Shown: positions 7,283-15,582, counted from the stretch's first letter. The stretch is DNA of 15,671 bases from JAAYCB01 sp012744395 (GCA_028703175.1 JAQVNJ010000141.1:1-15671), one strand, 5' to 3'. The notes: generated by a model not told the origin, from the letters alone. Translations and numbers: made by a program.

Positions 7283-7462
7283 TCATCCGCCCCCCCCGTG
7301 TCGAGCGCCCCGCGTGACCTCCGGCACCGCGATTGCTGCTAGAGATGGTGGGTGGCTCATCTTCTTCGGCCCTCAACCGGCGTGCTGGGACGATTCCGGC
7401 CGAGCAGATGGGCTGCCGCCCTCTCCACCCGCAAGTGACTCTCCGTGACTGCCATCTCCGCA

Positions 7463-8281
7463 ATGCACGCACGCGAACTGGTTGAACTGGCTGCGTCGGT
7501 AACCGTCCATGGTCCCGTCCTGATCCGCGATGGGTGGCCCATTCCGGAGTGGTCGATCGAAGAGTACTGGGCCGCCTCGAAGTCGCGTTTGGACCGCTGG
7601 GGCCGGGCGCTGAAGCAACTCTCCACCCCGCCCGCCGAGCAGCGAGCGGCGGCGCCCGCGGCGCACGTCGCGCTCACCCGCGGGGTGGTGGAAGAGATCT
7701 TCAGCGGCGAGGTTCTCACTCGGGTCTGGGCGGCCGTGGCCTCCGCCGCCGACCGCGAGCAGGGAGAGACCGTCGCCGAGCCGATCGCCCGCAGCGTGCT
7801 GGTTAACCACCGCGAGGCGCGGCACCGGGCGCTGACGCTGCTTGTTGCCGGCTCGGCGGTCTCGCCGGCGTTGGCCGAGAAATTGAATCGGCTCCTGCGG
7901 CACGTGGACCGCTGGAGCGACCTGCTCATCGGCTACTTGATCGGGGCGGCCGACGTGGCCGAATTTGCCGCCAATCCGGACCGGGCCCGCGACTTCGCCG
8001 AAGACATCCGCCACCGCGGCACCCTCTCCGGTGGGCGACGCGTCTGGCCGTTGATCCACGCATCGCTCCGCTCAGCCTTGGGCGCGCGCCTGGGCCCGGC
8101 CAGCCCCAACGCCGATCTGAACGCCAGGATTGGCCTGAGTATCCTTGGCTGTTTCCCGCCGGGGCTCATCGAGGGGGCCGGCTGCCTGGGCTCGTTCTGG
8201 CTCGATCGCCTGGCCCGCACGGCCGATCAGGCTGAGGGACTCCTCGGCATCCTCACCGGCAATCCGCCGGGCGATGCTTGA
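7463..8281 (+). CDS. Helical protein of unknown function
   Basis: A 272-residue protein without signal peptide or membrane helices, hence probably cytoplasmic. I recognise no family. It is predicted almost wholly helical and rich in Ala, Leu, Arg and Glu. Visible landmarks are V-L-I-R-D-G-W-P-I-P-E-W-S near residue 20, a central E-E-I-F-S-G-E-V-L-T-R-V-W-A, the motif N-H-R-E-A-R-H-R-A-L around 115, and L-L-R-H-V-D-R-W-S-D-L-L near 145. The Glu/His spacing could suggest a helical bundle that binds a ligand, but this is a guess. ATG 7463 is preferred to GTG 7445; neither has a Shine-Dalgarno. It stands alone, convergent with the FAD oxidoreductase gene 62 nt downstream, so context gives no function. 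Confidence 0.72.
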   Translation: MHARELVELAASVTVHGPVLIRDGWPIPEWSIEEYWAASKSRLDRWGRALKQLSTPPAEQRAAAPAAHVALTRGVVEEIFSGEVLTRVWAAVASAADREQGETVAEPIARSVLVNHREARHRALTLLVAGSAVSPALAEKLNRLLRHVDRWSDLLIGYLIGAADVAEFAANPDRARDFAEDIRHRGTLSGGRRVWPLIHASLRSALGARLGPASPNADLNARIGLSILGCFPPGLIEGAGCLGSFWLDRLARTADQAEGLLGILTGNPPGDA

Positions 8282-8343
8282 TCCGCGCTCCTCAAAGTGC
8301 GCCGCTTCACCGCCGCTTTCCCACCCTTTTTCCGCCGCCGCAA

Positions 8344-9744
8344 TCAGACGACCACCGCTCCTTGGTTTCTCAACGTTGCTCGCAGTCTCTGGAGATCCAG
8401 CGAATCCACATTCACGCCGGAATCGAGCGCCAGCCAGGCGCCGACGCCCGCGGCCTGGCCCATCTGGTTGCAGTTGACCATCACCCGCACCGCGCCAAAC
8501 GCCCCTTCGTCGGCGTCAATACTCCTTCCCGCAATCAGCACATTTTTGGCGCCTCGCGGCACCAGCGACGAAAACGGAATCTGATAGAACGGCACGTCCT
8601 TCGGGAGGTGCCCCCACTGGATGCCCGCGCCATCGGCGCGGTGGACATCGATCGGGTACGTGCCGTTGCCGATCGCGTCATCGAACCGGCGGCCCGTGAG
8701 GAGTTCCTCCGCAGTCAACGTATGCAGGCAATGGACGTGGCGCGTCTCGCGAATGCCGATTTTTGCAGGCAGCCAGGCAAGCGGCGCGCCGCGACCTCCG
8801 AGGAAATGCTCGCGGAGAAGGTCGCAGATCGATTGCACCTGCCGGCGCCCTTCCAAACACGCGTCGGTGAGCTGATCTGCGTCGCTGCAATCGGCCCCGA
8901 ACACGCGCGTTCCGGAGAGCATCTGGTGGTCATCCAGTCCCGGTACGCGAGCCGTCCAAGCGAAGCCTTGGCGGATGGCCTGCGTGTACTGGGTGTCGAA
9001 GATGACTTTGTTGATATTGAAACCCTTATGTTCGCCCGCAATGGCGCCCAAGCCCTGCAAGATGCATACGCAGGTCGGCGGCTGTAGATTGTCGCGCTTG
9101 TAGACTTCCAGCCCCATCCGCGCGACCACGTCGGCATCTCCGGTGGCGTCGATGAACTGCCGAGCGCGGATCGCCCTCCGCCCTGACTTGTCCTCGATGA
9201 TCGCGGCCGTCATCCGTCCATCCTGGACCACGGGAGCCACGAACATGGCGTGCAGGAATGGGCGAATCCCGGCGTCAACCACCAGGCGGTCCAGCTCGAG
9301 CTTGAGCACCTCCGGGTTCAGCTCGAAGTGGTTCGCGCCGTGCTCCGCGACCGCATCACGAAGCCGCAGACGATCGATCACCTCCTCGGTCAAACCGCCA
9401 ATAATCTGTTCCTTGCGACTTAAGTCTTTCAAGGAATGCCAGACGTTGACGAGGCTCGCCGTGGCAACGCCGCCGAAGAAGCCGTTCAACTCAATCAGGG
9501 ACACTTTTGCACCGAGCCGTGCCGCGGCTACCGCGGCGAAGACGCCCGTGCAACTTCCACCGACGACACAGACATCGCACTCGTGGACCACGGGTGTATC
9601 GCGGGGCGCCTCCCGGACGACCTTGCCCTTCGGTCCGCCCCCCGAAGAAGGCGATGAACCGAGCACGGGGCCCGTCGCCGCCACTCCAGCGAGAGCCAAC
9701 GGGGCGGTAACGAGGAAGTCTCGACGGCAAACGTTCTTTCCCAT
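8344..9744 (-). CDS. Tat-exported FAD-dependent oxidoreductase (FAD_oxidored type)
   Basis: This 466-residue flavoprotein belongs to the FAD-dependent oxidoreductase group common in planctomycetes and other glycan degraders; substrates of this group are mostly unknown. A twin-arginine signal is visible at the N-terminus (C-R-R-D-F-L-V at residues 6-12, then a hydrophobic stretch ending near G-S-S-P), so the folded enzyme should be exported with cofactor bound. The dinucleotide-binding beta-alpha-beta motif is V-C-V-V-G-G-S-C-T-G at 58-67, with the acidic residue of the second strand in L-I-E-L-N. A second FAD-contact motif is F-I-D-A-T-G-D-A-D at 197-205, and the C-terminal N-V-L-I-A-G-R-S-I-D-A segment completes the cofactor site. 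ATG 9744 is preferred because it leaves a normal Tat leader; ATG 9762 and TTG 9771 are alternatives. It is transcribed alone, with a promoter candidate upstream. Confidence 0.88.
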   Translation of the reverse strand: MGKNVCRRDFLVTAPLALAGVAATGPVLGSSPSSGGGPKGKVVREAPRDTPVVHECDVCVVGGSCTGVFAAVAAARLGAKVSLIELNGFFGGVATASLVNVWHSLKDLSRKEQIIGGLTEEVIDRLRLRDAVAEHGANHFELNPEVLKLELDRLVVDAGIRPFLHAMFVAPVVQDGRMTAAIIEDKSGRRAIRARQFIDATGDADVVARMGLEVYKRDNLQPPTCVCILQGLGAIAGEHKGFNINKVIFDTQYTQAIRQGFAWTARVPGLDDHQMLSGTRVFGADCSDADQLTDACLEGRRQVQSICDLLREHFLGGRGAPLAWLPAKIGIRETRHVHCLHTLTAEELLTGRRFDDAIGNGTYPIDVHRADGAGIQWGHLPKDVPFYQIPFSSLVPRGAKNVLIAGRSIDADEGAFGAVRVMVNCNQMGQAAGVGAWLALDSGVNVDSLDLQRLRATLRNQGAVVV

Positions 9745-10101
9745 CGGTAGTCTCGCTTTCATTCTAAACAAGCAGCCGCTTTGCCTGATGCCCCCTGTCC
9801 GAAGAATATCTCAAGTATGCGGATTGTGGTCCAAGCCTTCAATGACCCCGACCCTGCCGCTCCGGCTATAATTCTGCCGTCTCCGTTCGGTGGCGCGGAC
9901 AAGCCGGATCATAATCGGCGATCTCCGTTGCAGGAAATTGCGATTCGCGCGATACTCAGATCCAGTGGCAAGGCGCGGCCTGGCGGTCTGCGACGGGCAC
10001 GCCGGACTTGCCGACCTCTTGGTAACCGAGAAGACGCTGGGCGACGCCGTTGGCCTCCGTTTCGGTCGGAGATCGAGATGTTGTCCCGCGACGAATGAAG
10101 C
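9745..10101. other. Divergent intergenic region without a confident gene
   Basis: This 357-nt stretch separates the minus-strand FAD oxidoreductase from the plus-strand membrane protein. It holds the minus-strand promoter candidate at 9814-9842 and, on the plus strand, a perfect TATAAT at 9867-9872 that lacks a good -35. A plus-strand frame from GTG 9890 to 10105 ends in an ATGA overlap with the next start, but its sequence is Arg-rich and looks non-coding. Minus-strand frames here also lack recognisable content. Confidence 0.4.
9814..9842 (-). promoter_or_regulatory. Candidate promoter of the FAD oxidoreductase gene
   Basis: On the minus strand TTGAAG (complement of 9837-9842) and CATACT (complement of 9814-9819) are separated by 17 bases. 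Initiation near 9807 gives a leader of about 60 nt to the preferred ATG at 9744. This is a consensus match only; it is not confirmed by any other signal. Confidence 0.35.
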
Positions 10102-10659
10102 ATGAGCGACGGCAGGATGAATCCCTACAGGTCGCCTGGCAGTTGCGCGGATGGATCGTCCGCGGAGCAGGCATCCACGTGCGTGTCGGTGTGCGAACTC
10201 CGGCGGCCGGTTAGGTGCGTTCTCCTGGGCTGGGCGGGGCTGACGCTGCTGTTTCTGGTCAGTGCCCCTTTTGTGGATGCGCCTGTGGTGGCATACATCT
10301 TTGGTGGGAGTCTCTATTCGTTGTTCCTCGTCGTCACAGCCGTGGGATTTGCGCTCTTGAAATGGCGCAAAGCATGGGCGACATACGCTGCCGCTGGGGG
10401 GATCTGCGTAGTCGTAGCCGTATCGATGCTGATTTGGGTGCCGATTTATTTCCGCATGCCGATGCATGTGGTCGGGATGTTCATGCACGTCTGCCGGGTA
10501 GTGACTGCTGCGATTCTGGTGTCGTTGACCATCCTCGCGCTGTGTGGGTGGACACGATTCGTTTGGCAATCGCGCAAACTCGGCCATTCCCAGCGCCTGC
10601 CTTCGGGGGATCTGCCCGACGCCCAAATGACCCCAAACAAACGGGAACCTTCGAAATGA
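10102..10659 (+). CDS. Small four-helix membrane protein with M-N-P-Y-R-S-P start region
   Basis: A 185-residue inner-membrane protein of unknown function. It starts M-S-D-G-R-M-N-P-Y-R-S-P; a short N-P-Y-x-S/A-P motif at the extreme N-terminus is frequent in small planctomycete membrane proteins. Four hydrophobic helices are visible at about residues 38-58, 62-86, 92-116 and 128-150, followed by a polar C-terminal tail. ATG 10117 (directly at M-N-P-Y) is an alternative start; the Shine-Dalgarno is weak for both. The stop overlaps an ATG (ATGA at 10656-10659) that opens the frame of the following lipoprotein, suggesting that the two are co-transcribed. No catalytic residue pattern is seen. 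Confidence 0.72.
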   Translation: MSDGRMNPYRSPGSCADGSSAEQASTCVSVCELRRPVRCVLLGWAGLTLLFLVSAPFVDAPVVAYIFGGSLYSLFLVVTAVGFALLKWRKAWATYAAAGGICVVVAVSMLIWVPIYFRMPMHVVGMFMHVCRVVTAAILVSLTILALCGWTRFVWQSRKLGHSQRLPSGDLPDAQMTPNKREPSK

Positions 10660-10817
10660 CTCCGAAACTCAGCTGCCGCGCGAGCGAACTCAAAAGGCTT
10701 GCAGCGCGCTATCAGTACGTGCGCAACGCAAGACGCAAGATGTCAACACGGCCTGGGGTCAGTGTTCGACTTCGCCGAATCGCCTGTGGTGGATCAGACA
10801 TACCGTTGGCAGGGACC

Positions 10818-11399
10818 ATGGAGAGACTGGTGGCACACTCGTGGACTATGCCGATGATCACGAGCTTCATCCTCGTGGCCTGCTGTTGCGGTTGCACCAC
10901 GCGTCCGCCCGCCCAGATCGACGAACCGTCGCAGGAGAGACTACCGGATGTGGCGGCCTCCTCCGTCGGGAAGGCGCCGAGCGATGTTGCCACATTTCTG
11001 AACGACAGCGTGGAGATGCCGCCGGAGATTCCACCACCTCGAAACGAAAGCGAGGCCCAGTCGCGTTTCACTGAAGCGACTGGCCTGACTTGGCCCAGCT
11101 CGGCGAAAGTCGAAGCCTTCGGAGGGCACCACTGGCCTCCCGCGTTGTACGTTGTTCTGCGAGCAGATCGTGAGGTTCTATCAGAGTGGGAGCGCAATGG
11201 TCCGCCCTGGCACCACGAAAGCTGGCAGTGTGGGCCGGTCACAAGTGACGCCCTGGGAGAGCGGCCGCGCACCGAGTACCTGAGGAACGTCGCCACCGCT
11301 CCGACCGCCAGAACGCTGTTTCCCCGCAATGCGGTCCGCTCTGCTGACCTTGTCAGAAGTCTCCCGGAGCGGCCTCTCCCCCCTCGTCGACAGGCATGA
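10818..11399 (+). CDS. Predicted lipoprotein of unknown function
   Basis: A 193-residue protein with a lipoprotein signal: M-E-R-L at the start, a hydrophobic stretch, then L-V-A-C with Cys22 as lipidation residue, in an unusual C-C-C-G-C cluster. The mature part begins with a Pro/Glu-rich linker, then a compact region around residues 85-150 with A-T-G-L-T-W-P, L-Y-V-V-L-R-A-D and W-E-R-N-G-P-P-W-H. No family is recognised. The start is uncertain: ATG 10656, overlapping the previous stop, would add 54 residues before the signal sequence, which argues against it for an exported form. The last 47 nt overlap the convergent rubredoxin-reductase gene, and the Arg/Pro-rich C-terminus there looks like read-through, so the original stop may have been lost. 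Confidence 0.6.
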   Translation: MERLVAHSWTMPMITSFILVACCCGCTTRPPAQIDEPSQERLPDVAASSVGKAPSDVATFLNDSVEMPPEIPPPRNESEAQSRFTEATGLTWPSSAKVEAFGGHHWPPALYVVLRADREVLSEWERNGPPWHHESWQCGPVTSDALGERPRTEYLRNVATAPTARTLFPRNAVRSADLVRSLPERPLPPRRQA

Positions 11400-12990
11400 A
11401 CGACGCCTTGGGCGCTCCGCAGAGGGGGCACGCCCAGTCGTCCGGCAGATCGCGCCAGTTGCTCCCCTCGGTCCGCTCATCGTACACATAGCCGCATACG
11501 CCGCACGCATACGAAGGCGCGGCGACTTGCCCGGCGCCTGGTTCCGTACTGGGCGCAGCCGATGGTCTTCGCGAAGCAGGGGCCAACCTCGACCCTCCCG
11601 CCCCGGTTGCTTCCCCGCCAAAATACTCGATCACCGCCTCGGCCGTGGCCGGGCCGCGCAGCAGGCTCGAACAGTCGCGCTTGTCTTCCACCGCTCTTTT
11701 CGCCGCGGGCATGAGCCTCATGTCGCCCAGCAAGATCGCGCCCACCAGGAGACTTTCGTGGAACACGAAACGCGCGTACCCGCTCTCCGCCTCCTGCTCG
11801 AACACCCGGAAACCGGCGTCCTCGGGCATGATCCGCCCGATGCTGAACATGTCAAGTCCGAGCACCTTGAGCGTATTCGAACGCGGCAGCCCGCCAAACT
11901 CGGCGCCCTCGCCGACAAGGTTCTTTCCGGCGATCGTTCCCTGGGCCTGGGACGCGTTCCACAAGCCGTAGACCACCCCCTCGTGTTCGGCCACGTCGCC
12001 CGCGGCCAGGACATCGGGGTGGGAAGTGGCCAGCCGGCGATCGACCACGACGCCGCGCTGGACCTCCAGCCCGGCCTCTTGCGCCAGCGTGCTGTTCGCC
12101 CGCACGCCCGTGGCAATCACCACCAGGTCCGCCGGGATCGTGCTCCCATCCTCCAGGAGAACGCCGCTGGCCCCGGCCTCCCCCAAGATCTCCCGCGTCT
12201 TGGCCTTGTTCCGCAGCGCGATCCCCATGCGGCGGGCATGGTCGCCGAGAATCTCGCCAGCCCGCTCGTTCAACTGCCGCGGCAGCAGCCACCCGTGGCT
12301 CTCCAACAAAGTCACCTTGGCCCCGCGCCGCGCCAACGCGCCGGCGGTCTCCAATCCCAGAATTCCTCCCCCAATGCAGACGCACCGCGCCCCGCAAGCG
12401 GACGCTTTCAGCAGGTAGTCCGCATCCTCGACGGTCCGCAGCGTGGTGACACGCTCGCGATCCGAGCCGGGGATCGGTGGAATGAACGGATGGGCGCCGG
12501 CGGCCAAAAGGAGCTTGTCAAACGCAATTCTCTTGCCATTGCCCAGCTCGACCGCATGGCCCTCCAGATCGAGGCCGCGGACCTCTTCGCCGAGCAACAG
12601 CCGGATGTTCCGCTCCTGGTACCAGTCTGCCGGGTGGATGGGAAGACTCTCCCGCTGGACCTCGCCGGCGAGGTAACGTGTCAGGTTGAGGCGATAGTAG
12701 GGGAGTTCCGTTTCGGCGGAGACCAAGGTGATCTCCGCTTCGGGCGCGGCCGCCCGGAGCGATTCCACGGCGGCAATCCCGGCAATCCCCGCGCCGATCA
12801 CAACGACCCCCGGGGCCTTCACCGCCGGCGCGTTCGAATCGCCGGAAGACGGCGAGTCTTCCTCGACGGGTTCAAAATCCTCCCTGCCGGCCCCGCAGAC
12901 GGGGCAACTGGCCGGAGGCTCGGTTCCGCGGTGGACGAATCCGCAGACCAGACAGCGCCACGCTCGCTCACGATCAGGCATTGAACGCAC
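11353..12990 (-). CDS. NAD(P)H:rubredoxin oxidoreductase with rubredoxin-like domains at both ends
   Basis: This 545-residue cytoplasmic protein joins three redox parts. Residues 10-42 form a short rubredoxin-like iron site (Cys13, Cys16, Cys29, Cys32), like the C-terminal domain of rubrerythrin. Residues 60-455 are a pyridine nucleotide-disulfide type flavoprotein: FAD motif V-I-G-A-G-I-A-G at 64-71, NAD(P) motif C-I-G-G-G-I-L-G at 205-212, A-A-G-D at 329-332 and a rubredoxin-reductase-like C-terminal region. After a Pro/Ala/Ser linker, residues 493-533 are a rubredoxin with Cys496, Cys499, Cys521 and Cys524 and the D-L-P-D-D-W-A-C-P-L-C-G signature; it lacks about seven residues between the Cys pairs, as in short Desulfovibrio rubredoxins. 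Electrons would pass from NAD(P)H through FAD to the iron sites, probably for oxygen or peroxide reduction with an external partner. The start is GTG close to an AAAGGGGGA site; ATG 12981 is an alternative. Confidence 0.9.
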   Translation of the reverse strand: MRSMPDRERAWRCLVCGFVHRGTEPPASCPVCGAGREDFEPVEEDSPSSGDSNAPAVKAPGVVVIGAGIAGIAAVESLRAAAPEAEITLVSAETELPYYRLNLTRYLAGEVQRESLPIHPADWYQERNIRLLLGEEVRGLDLEGHAVELGNGKRIAFDKLLLAAGAHPFIPPIPGSDRERVTTLRTVEDADYLLKASACGARCVCIGGGILGLETAGALARRGAKVTLLESHGWLLPRQLNERAGEILGDHARRMGIALRNKAKTREILGEAGASGVLLEDGSTIPADLVVIATGVRANSTLAQEAGLEVQRGVVVDRRLATSHPDVLAAGDVAEHEGVVYGLWNASQAQGTIAGKNLVGEGAEFGGLPRSNTLKVLGLDMFSIGRIMPEDAGFRVFEQEAESGYARFVFHESLLVGAILLGDMRLMPAAKRAVEDKRDCSSLLRGPATAEAVIEYFGGEATGAGGSRLAPASRRPSAAPSTEPGAGQVAAPSYACGVCGYVYDERTEGSNWRDLPDDWACPLCGAPKASFMPVDEGGEAAPGDF

Positions 12991-13072
12991 CCATCCCCCT
13001 TTCTCGGCTTCCGGTCAGCGGACACGGCATTGAGTATCCCGCCGCATTCCGCTGTGTGCAAGGGGCGTCGCT

Positions 13073-14821
13073 CTAGCGCCGCGCGGCCGGCGCGAACAAC
13101 TGGAACTCGGAGATCGTCGGGCCGCCCTGGCCCTCGGTGATGTTGAGGCGGACGAACCGGGCGGTGACCGGCTCGAATCTCACTTCGAGCTGCTTGCCGA
13201 TGCGCTTGCCAGTGTAAAAGGCCTTCCACTCGTCGCCGACTTTGCACTCGAGCTCAAAGGCTTTCACGCGCACGCCCCAATCCACGCACTCGTCGATCAG
13301 GGCCCGGTCGAACGTCTCCGCTCTGCCGAGGTCCACCTCCAGCCAGCAGGGGCCGGTGCCGGCGTCGGTGGCCCAGCGCGTCCCGCCGTCCCCGTCGACG
13401 GCCATCGCGGCGGCGTAGTGGTCGCTCTGCTGGTAGACGTTCGAAGCGGTGGCTTTCGCCCCCTCGGCCAGCGACTGGCCGACGCTGGCAACCGCGATCG
13501 GCGCGATGTCCATTGCGGGCCGATCGAGCTGGAGCGCCACGACCGTGTCGATCTCGCGCCGGTCGCTCCGAGGCACGCTGATCTCGATTCCGGCGTCCGT
13601 CTGCTCGAACCGCGCCGCTCCGCCCGTCAGCACGCTGCCGCGGACGATCCTCGCCGGCAGCGCGGGGAGCGACAGCACCTCGTCGGGCCACGCGAGAATG
13701 TGCAGATAGATCGTGTTGTCCTTGCGCGTGGAGACCAGGTGCCTGGCCGGCTTGAACGGCCCGCCCCGCGTGCCATAGATGCTCGCGCCGGATTTCGACA
13801 GCCACGCCCCCATCTCCTTGAGCCGCTCGACCTGGCGCGGCTCGATCTCGCCGGTCGGCATCGGGCCGACGTTGAACAACAGGTTGCCGTCGCCGCCGGC
13901 GGTGCGAATCAGCGTCTGGAGGCACTCCGGCAGGGTCTTCATCTTGTCGTCGGGTTTCCAGGCCCACTGGCGGCAGATTGTCATGCAGGTTTCCCAGGGG
14001 CGCTCGATGTCGAAGCCGCCGACGCGCTGTTCCGGCGTCGCGTAGTCGCCGCAGCCGCCGCCGGCACGGTTGTTCACCAGGATGTCGGGCTGGAGCGTGC
14101 GGCAGAGGCGGACGTTTTCCGAGCCTTCCGCGCGGTCGAACTGCTGCGGCACGTCGAACCACACCGTCAAGAGCGGGCCATACTTCGTAATCAGCTCGGT
14201 CACCTGGGCCCGCAGGTAACGGCGGTAGGCGGCGATGTCCGATGCCTCGCGCTTCGCCCTGCCGCCGGGACTGGTCAGCGGGAAGTCGGGATGATGCCAG
14301 TCGCAGACCGAATGGTACGTGCCGAAGGCGATGCCGCCGCGCCGGCAGGCCTCGGCGAGCTCCTTCGTCACGTCGCGCCCGAAGGGCGCGTGCATGATGT
14401 TGAAGTCGGTCTGCCGCGTGTCCCAGAGGCAGAACCCGTCGTGGTGCTTCGTCGTCAGCACGATGTACTTCATCCCGGCGGCCTTGGCGACGGCGACCCA
14501 CTGGTCGGCGTCGAATCGGGTCGGGTTGAACTTCTGATAGAGGTTGTCGTATTCCTCGCTCGGCGTCTGCGCTCCGCGCGACCAGCCGATCTCCCGCCCG
14601 GTCAGGCTCACCGGTCCCCAGTGGATGAACATCCCGAAACGCATCTCCCGCCAGCGGCTCAGCGCCGCCGGGTCGGGCCTGAGCCACCCCTCCGATTCCA
14701 CCCCGGTTGCGGGCGGACTCTGCGGCCCCCGCGCGGCCGGTTTCTCGGCGGCCCGGAGTGCCGGGGCAAGCAGCAACACCATCCAGACGGCCGGCAGACG
14801 CCGGGTCAGGCAAGCGGCCAC
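13073..14821 (-). CDS. Secreted GH29 alpha-L-fucosidase with C-terminal F5/8 type C-like domain
   Basis: This 582-residue exported enzyme should cleave terminal alpha-L-fucose by a retaining mechanism. The signal peptide covers about residues 1-25 (R-R-L-P-A-V-W-M-V-L-L-L-A-P-A-L-R-A-A). The GH29 barrel shows M-R-F-G-M-F-I-H-W-G near 60-69, Y-I-V-L-T-T-K-H-H-D-G-F near 119-130, the strand L-L-T-V-W-F-D with probable nucleophile Asp223, and N-L-L-F-N-V-G-P-M near 313-321. Residues about 449-578 form a discoidin-type carbohydrate-binding domain (D-G-D-G-G-T-R-W-A-T and F-V-R-L-N-I). The GTG at 14821 is chosen because GAGGAGGA lies six bases upstream and it gives a normal signal peptide; longer in-frame starts overlap the upstream gene. 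It follows the PD40 gene by 17 nt and probably shares its transcript. Fucan or fucosylated-glycan targets are inferred. Confidence 0.93.
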   Translation of the reverse strand: MAACLTRRLPAVWMVLLLAPALRAAEKPAARGPQSPPATGVESEGWLRPDPAALSRWREMRFGMFIHWGPVSLTGREIGWSRGAQTPSEEYDNLYQKFNPTRFDADQWVAVAKAAGMKYIVLTTKHHDGFCLWDTRQTDFNIMHAPFGRDVTKELAEACRRGGIAFGTYHSVCDWHHPDFPLTSPGGRAKREASDIAAYRRYLRAQVTELITKYGPLLTVWFDVPQQFDRAEGSENVRLCRTLQPDILVNNRAGGGCGDYATPEQRVGGFDIERPWETCMTICRQWAWKPDDKMKTLPECLQTLIRTAGGDGNLLFNVGPMPTGEIEPRQVERLKEMGAWLSKSGASIYGTRGGPFKPARHLVSTRKDNTIYLHILAWPDEVLSLPALPARIVRGSVLTGGAARFEQTDAGIEISVPRSDRREIDTVVALQLDRPAMDIAPIAVASVGQSLAEGAKATASNVYQQSDHYAAAMAVDGDGGTRWATDAGTGPCWLEVDLGRAETFDRALIDECVDWGVRVKAFELECKVGDEWKAFYTGKRIGKQLEVRFEPVTARFVRLNITEGQGGPTISEFQLFAPAARR

Positions 14822-14838
14822 GGCTGTTCCTCCTCGTT

Positions 14839-15579
14839 TCACAAGACCTTCAAGAGCCAACCCAGTCCGTCCCGGCGGCTGCTGAACACGATCCATCGCG
14901 AGTTGCTCGACCAGGAGTGCCACGACTCAGATCGGGGGCCGTTGGCCTTCTCCAATGGCCGATAGCTGCGGTCGGCCAGGTCCATGAGGCACAGATCGCT
15001 ATCCTCCTGGAAGGCGGGGAACGGGCCGTGGTCGCACATGCAGAACAGCAGGTATCGCCCGTCGGGCGAAGGCCGCGGCTGGAGGATGCTCTTGCCCGTT
15101 TCGGCCGCGGAGAGGAGCAATTCCGGTTCTCCCCAGGTGTCGGCATCCGGGTCGTAGGGGATGCGCATGAGGTCGTACTTGGCCTGTTTGAAGTCCTTCA
15201 GCGGGGCGAAGGCAGTTTTCTCCCAAAGGCGCGGAGCGCTGGAGAAGAAAAGGTATTTTCCATCCGGCGACCAGGAGGGAAAGGTCTCGAGCCGGTCGGG
15301 GTCGGCGATGCCGGGGGCGGTCGAAATGCCGCCGGTGCGGAAGTCGACGATCTGGACATCGGAGTCCAGATCGACGACTTCGCGGGGTTCCGCTCCGGTG
15401 GCCCGCATGAATTGCCCGAACCAGTTGACGCAGAACGCGGCCAGGTTGCCGCTGGGATGCCAGGAGGTGACGAAGGCGACCCTGGGGATGGCCTTCGTGC
15501 GTGTTTTTACGCGGGCGGCTTTGCCGTCGCGGACCAGGATCGGTGTATCTGTCCATTTTCGAGGAAGGATGGACGGATT
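14839..15579 (-). pseudogene. TolB-like PD40 beta-propeller gene, truncated at both ends
   Basis: The minus-strand frame is open from a TGA at 15580-15582 to a stop at 14839. It matches the TolB-like PD40 propeller group: D-T-P-I-L-V-R-D-G-K, then T-S-W-H-P-S-G-N-L-A-A-F, F-P-S-W-S-P-D-G-K-Y-L-F-F, R-P-S-P-D-G-R-Y-L-L-F and S-W-H-S-W-S-S-N-S-R-W-I-V-F. The family-like reading begins upstream of the first ATG (15408), directly after an in-frame stop, and none of the three frames before that stop continues it. At the C-terminus the protein ends right after S-S-R-R-D-G-L-G, where relatives normally run on for roughly fifty residues (recalled, not searched). The most economical reading is a decayed or rearranged gene; a shortened functional product from ATG 15408 (189 residues) is possible. 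It lies 17 nt upstream of the fucosidase, whose Shine-Dalgarno follows its stop. Confidence 0.6.
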
Positions 15580-15582
15580 TCA

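Noticed and set aside
8282..8343. Possible terminator between the convergent unknown protein and the FAD oxidoreductase genes.
   Set aside because: A short T run is present but no stem of useful length precedes it on either strand.
9890..10105. A 71-codon plus-strand ORF starting with GTG shortly after a TATAAT and ending in an ATGA overlap with the membrane protein start.
   Set aside because: The product is Arg-rich with no recognisable feature, there is no Shine-Dalgarno, and the TATAAT lacks a -35. Open frames of this size are common in GC-rich DNA.
10745..10785. A CCTGGGGTCAGTG segment reminiscent of GGTC-rich repetitive extragenic elements near some transposase genes.
   Set aside because: Only one copy and no inverted partner or transposase is seen, so an element cannot be supported.
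11329..12984. A long plus-strand open frame (551 codons) opposite the rubredoxin reductase.
   Set aside because: The minus strand has unmistakable FAD, NAD and rubredoxin motifs, and the plus-strand product is Arg/Pro-rich without domains.
13418..14965. A 515-codon plus-strand open frame opposite the fucosidase.
   Set aside because: It is an antisense shadow of a well-supported GH29 gene and contains no recognisable motif.
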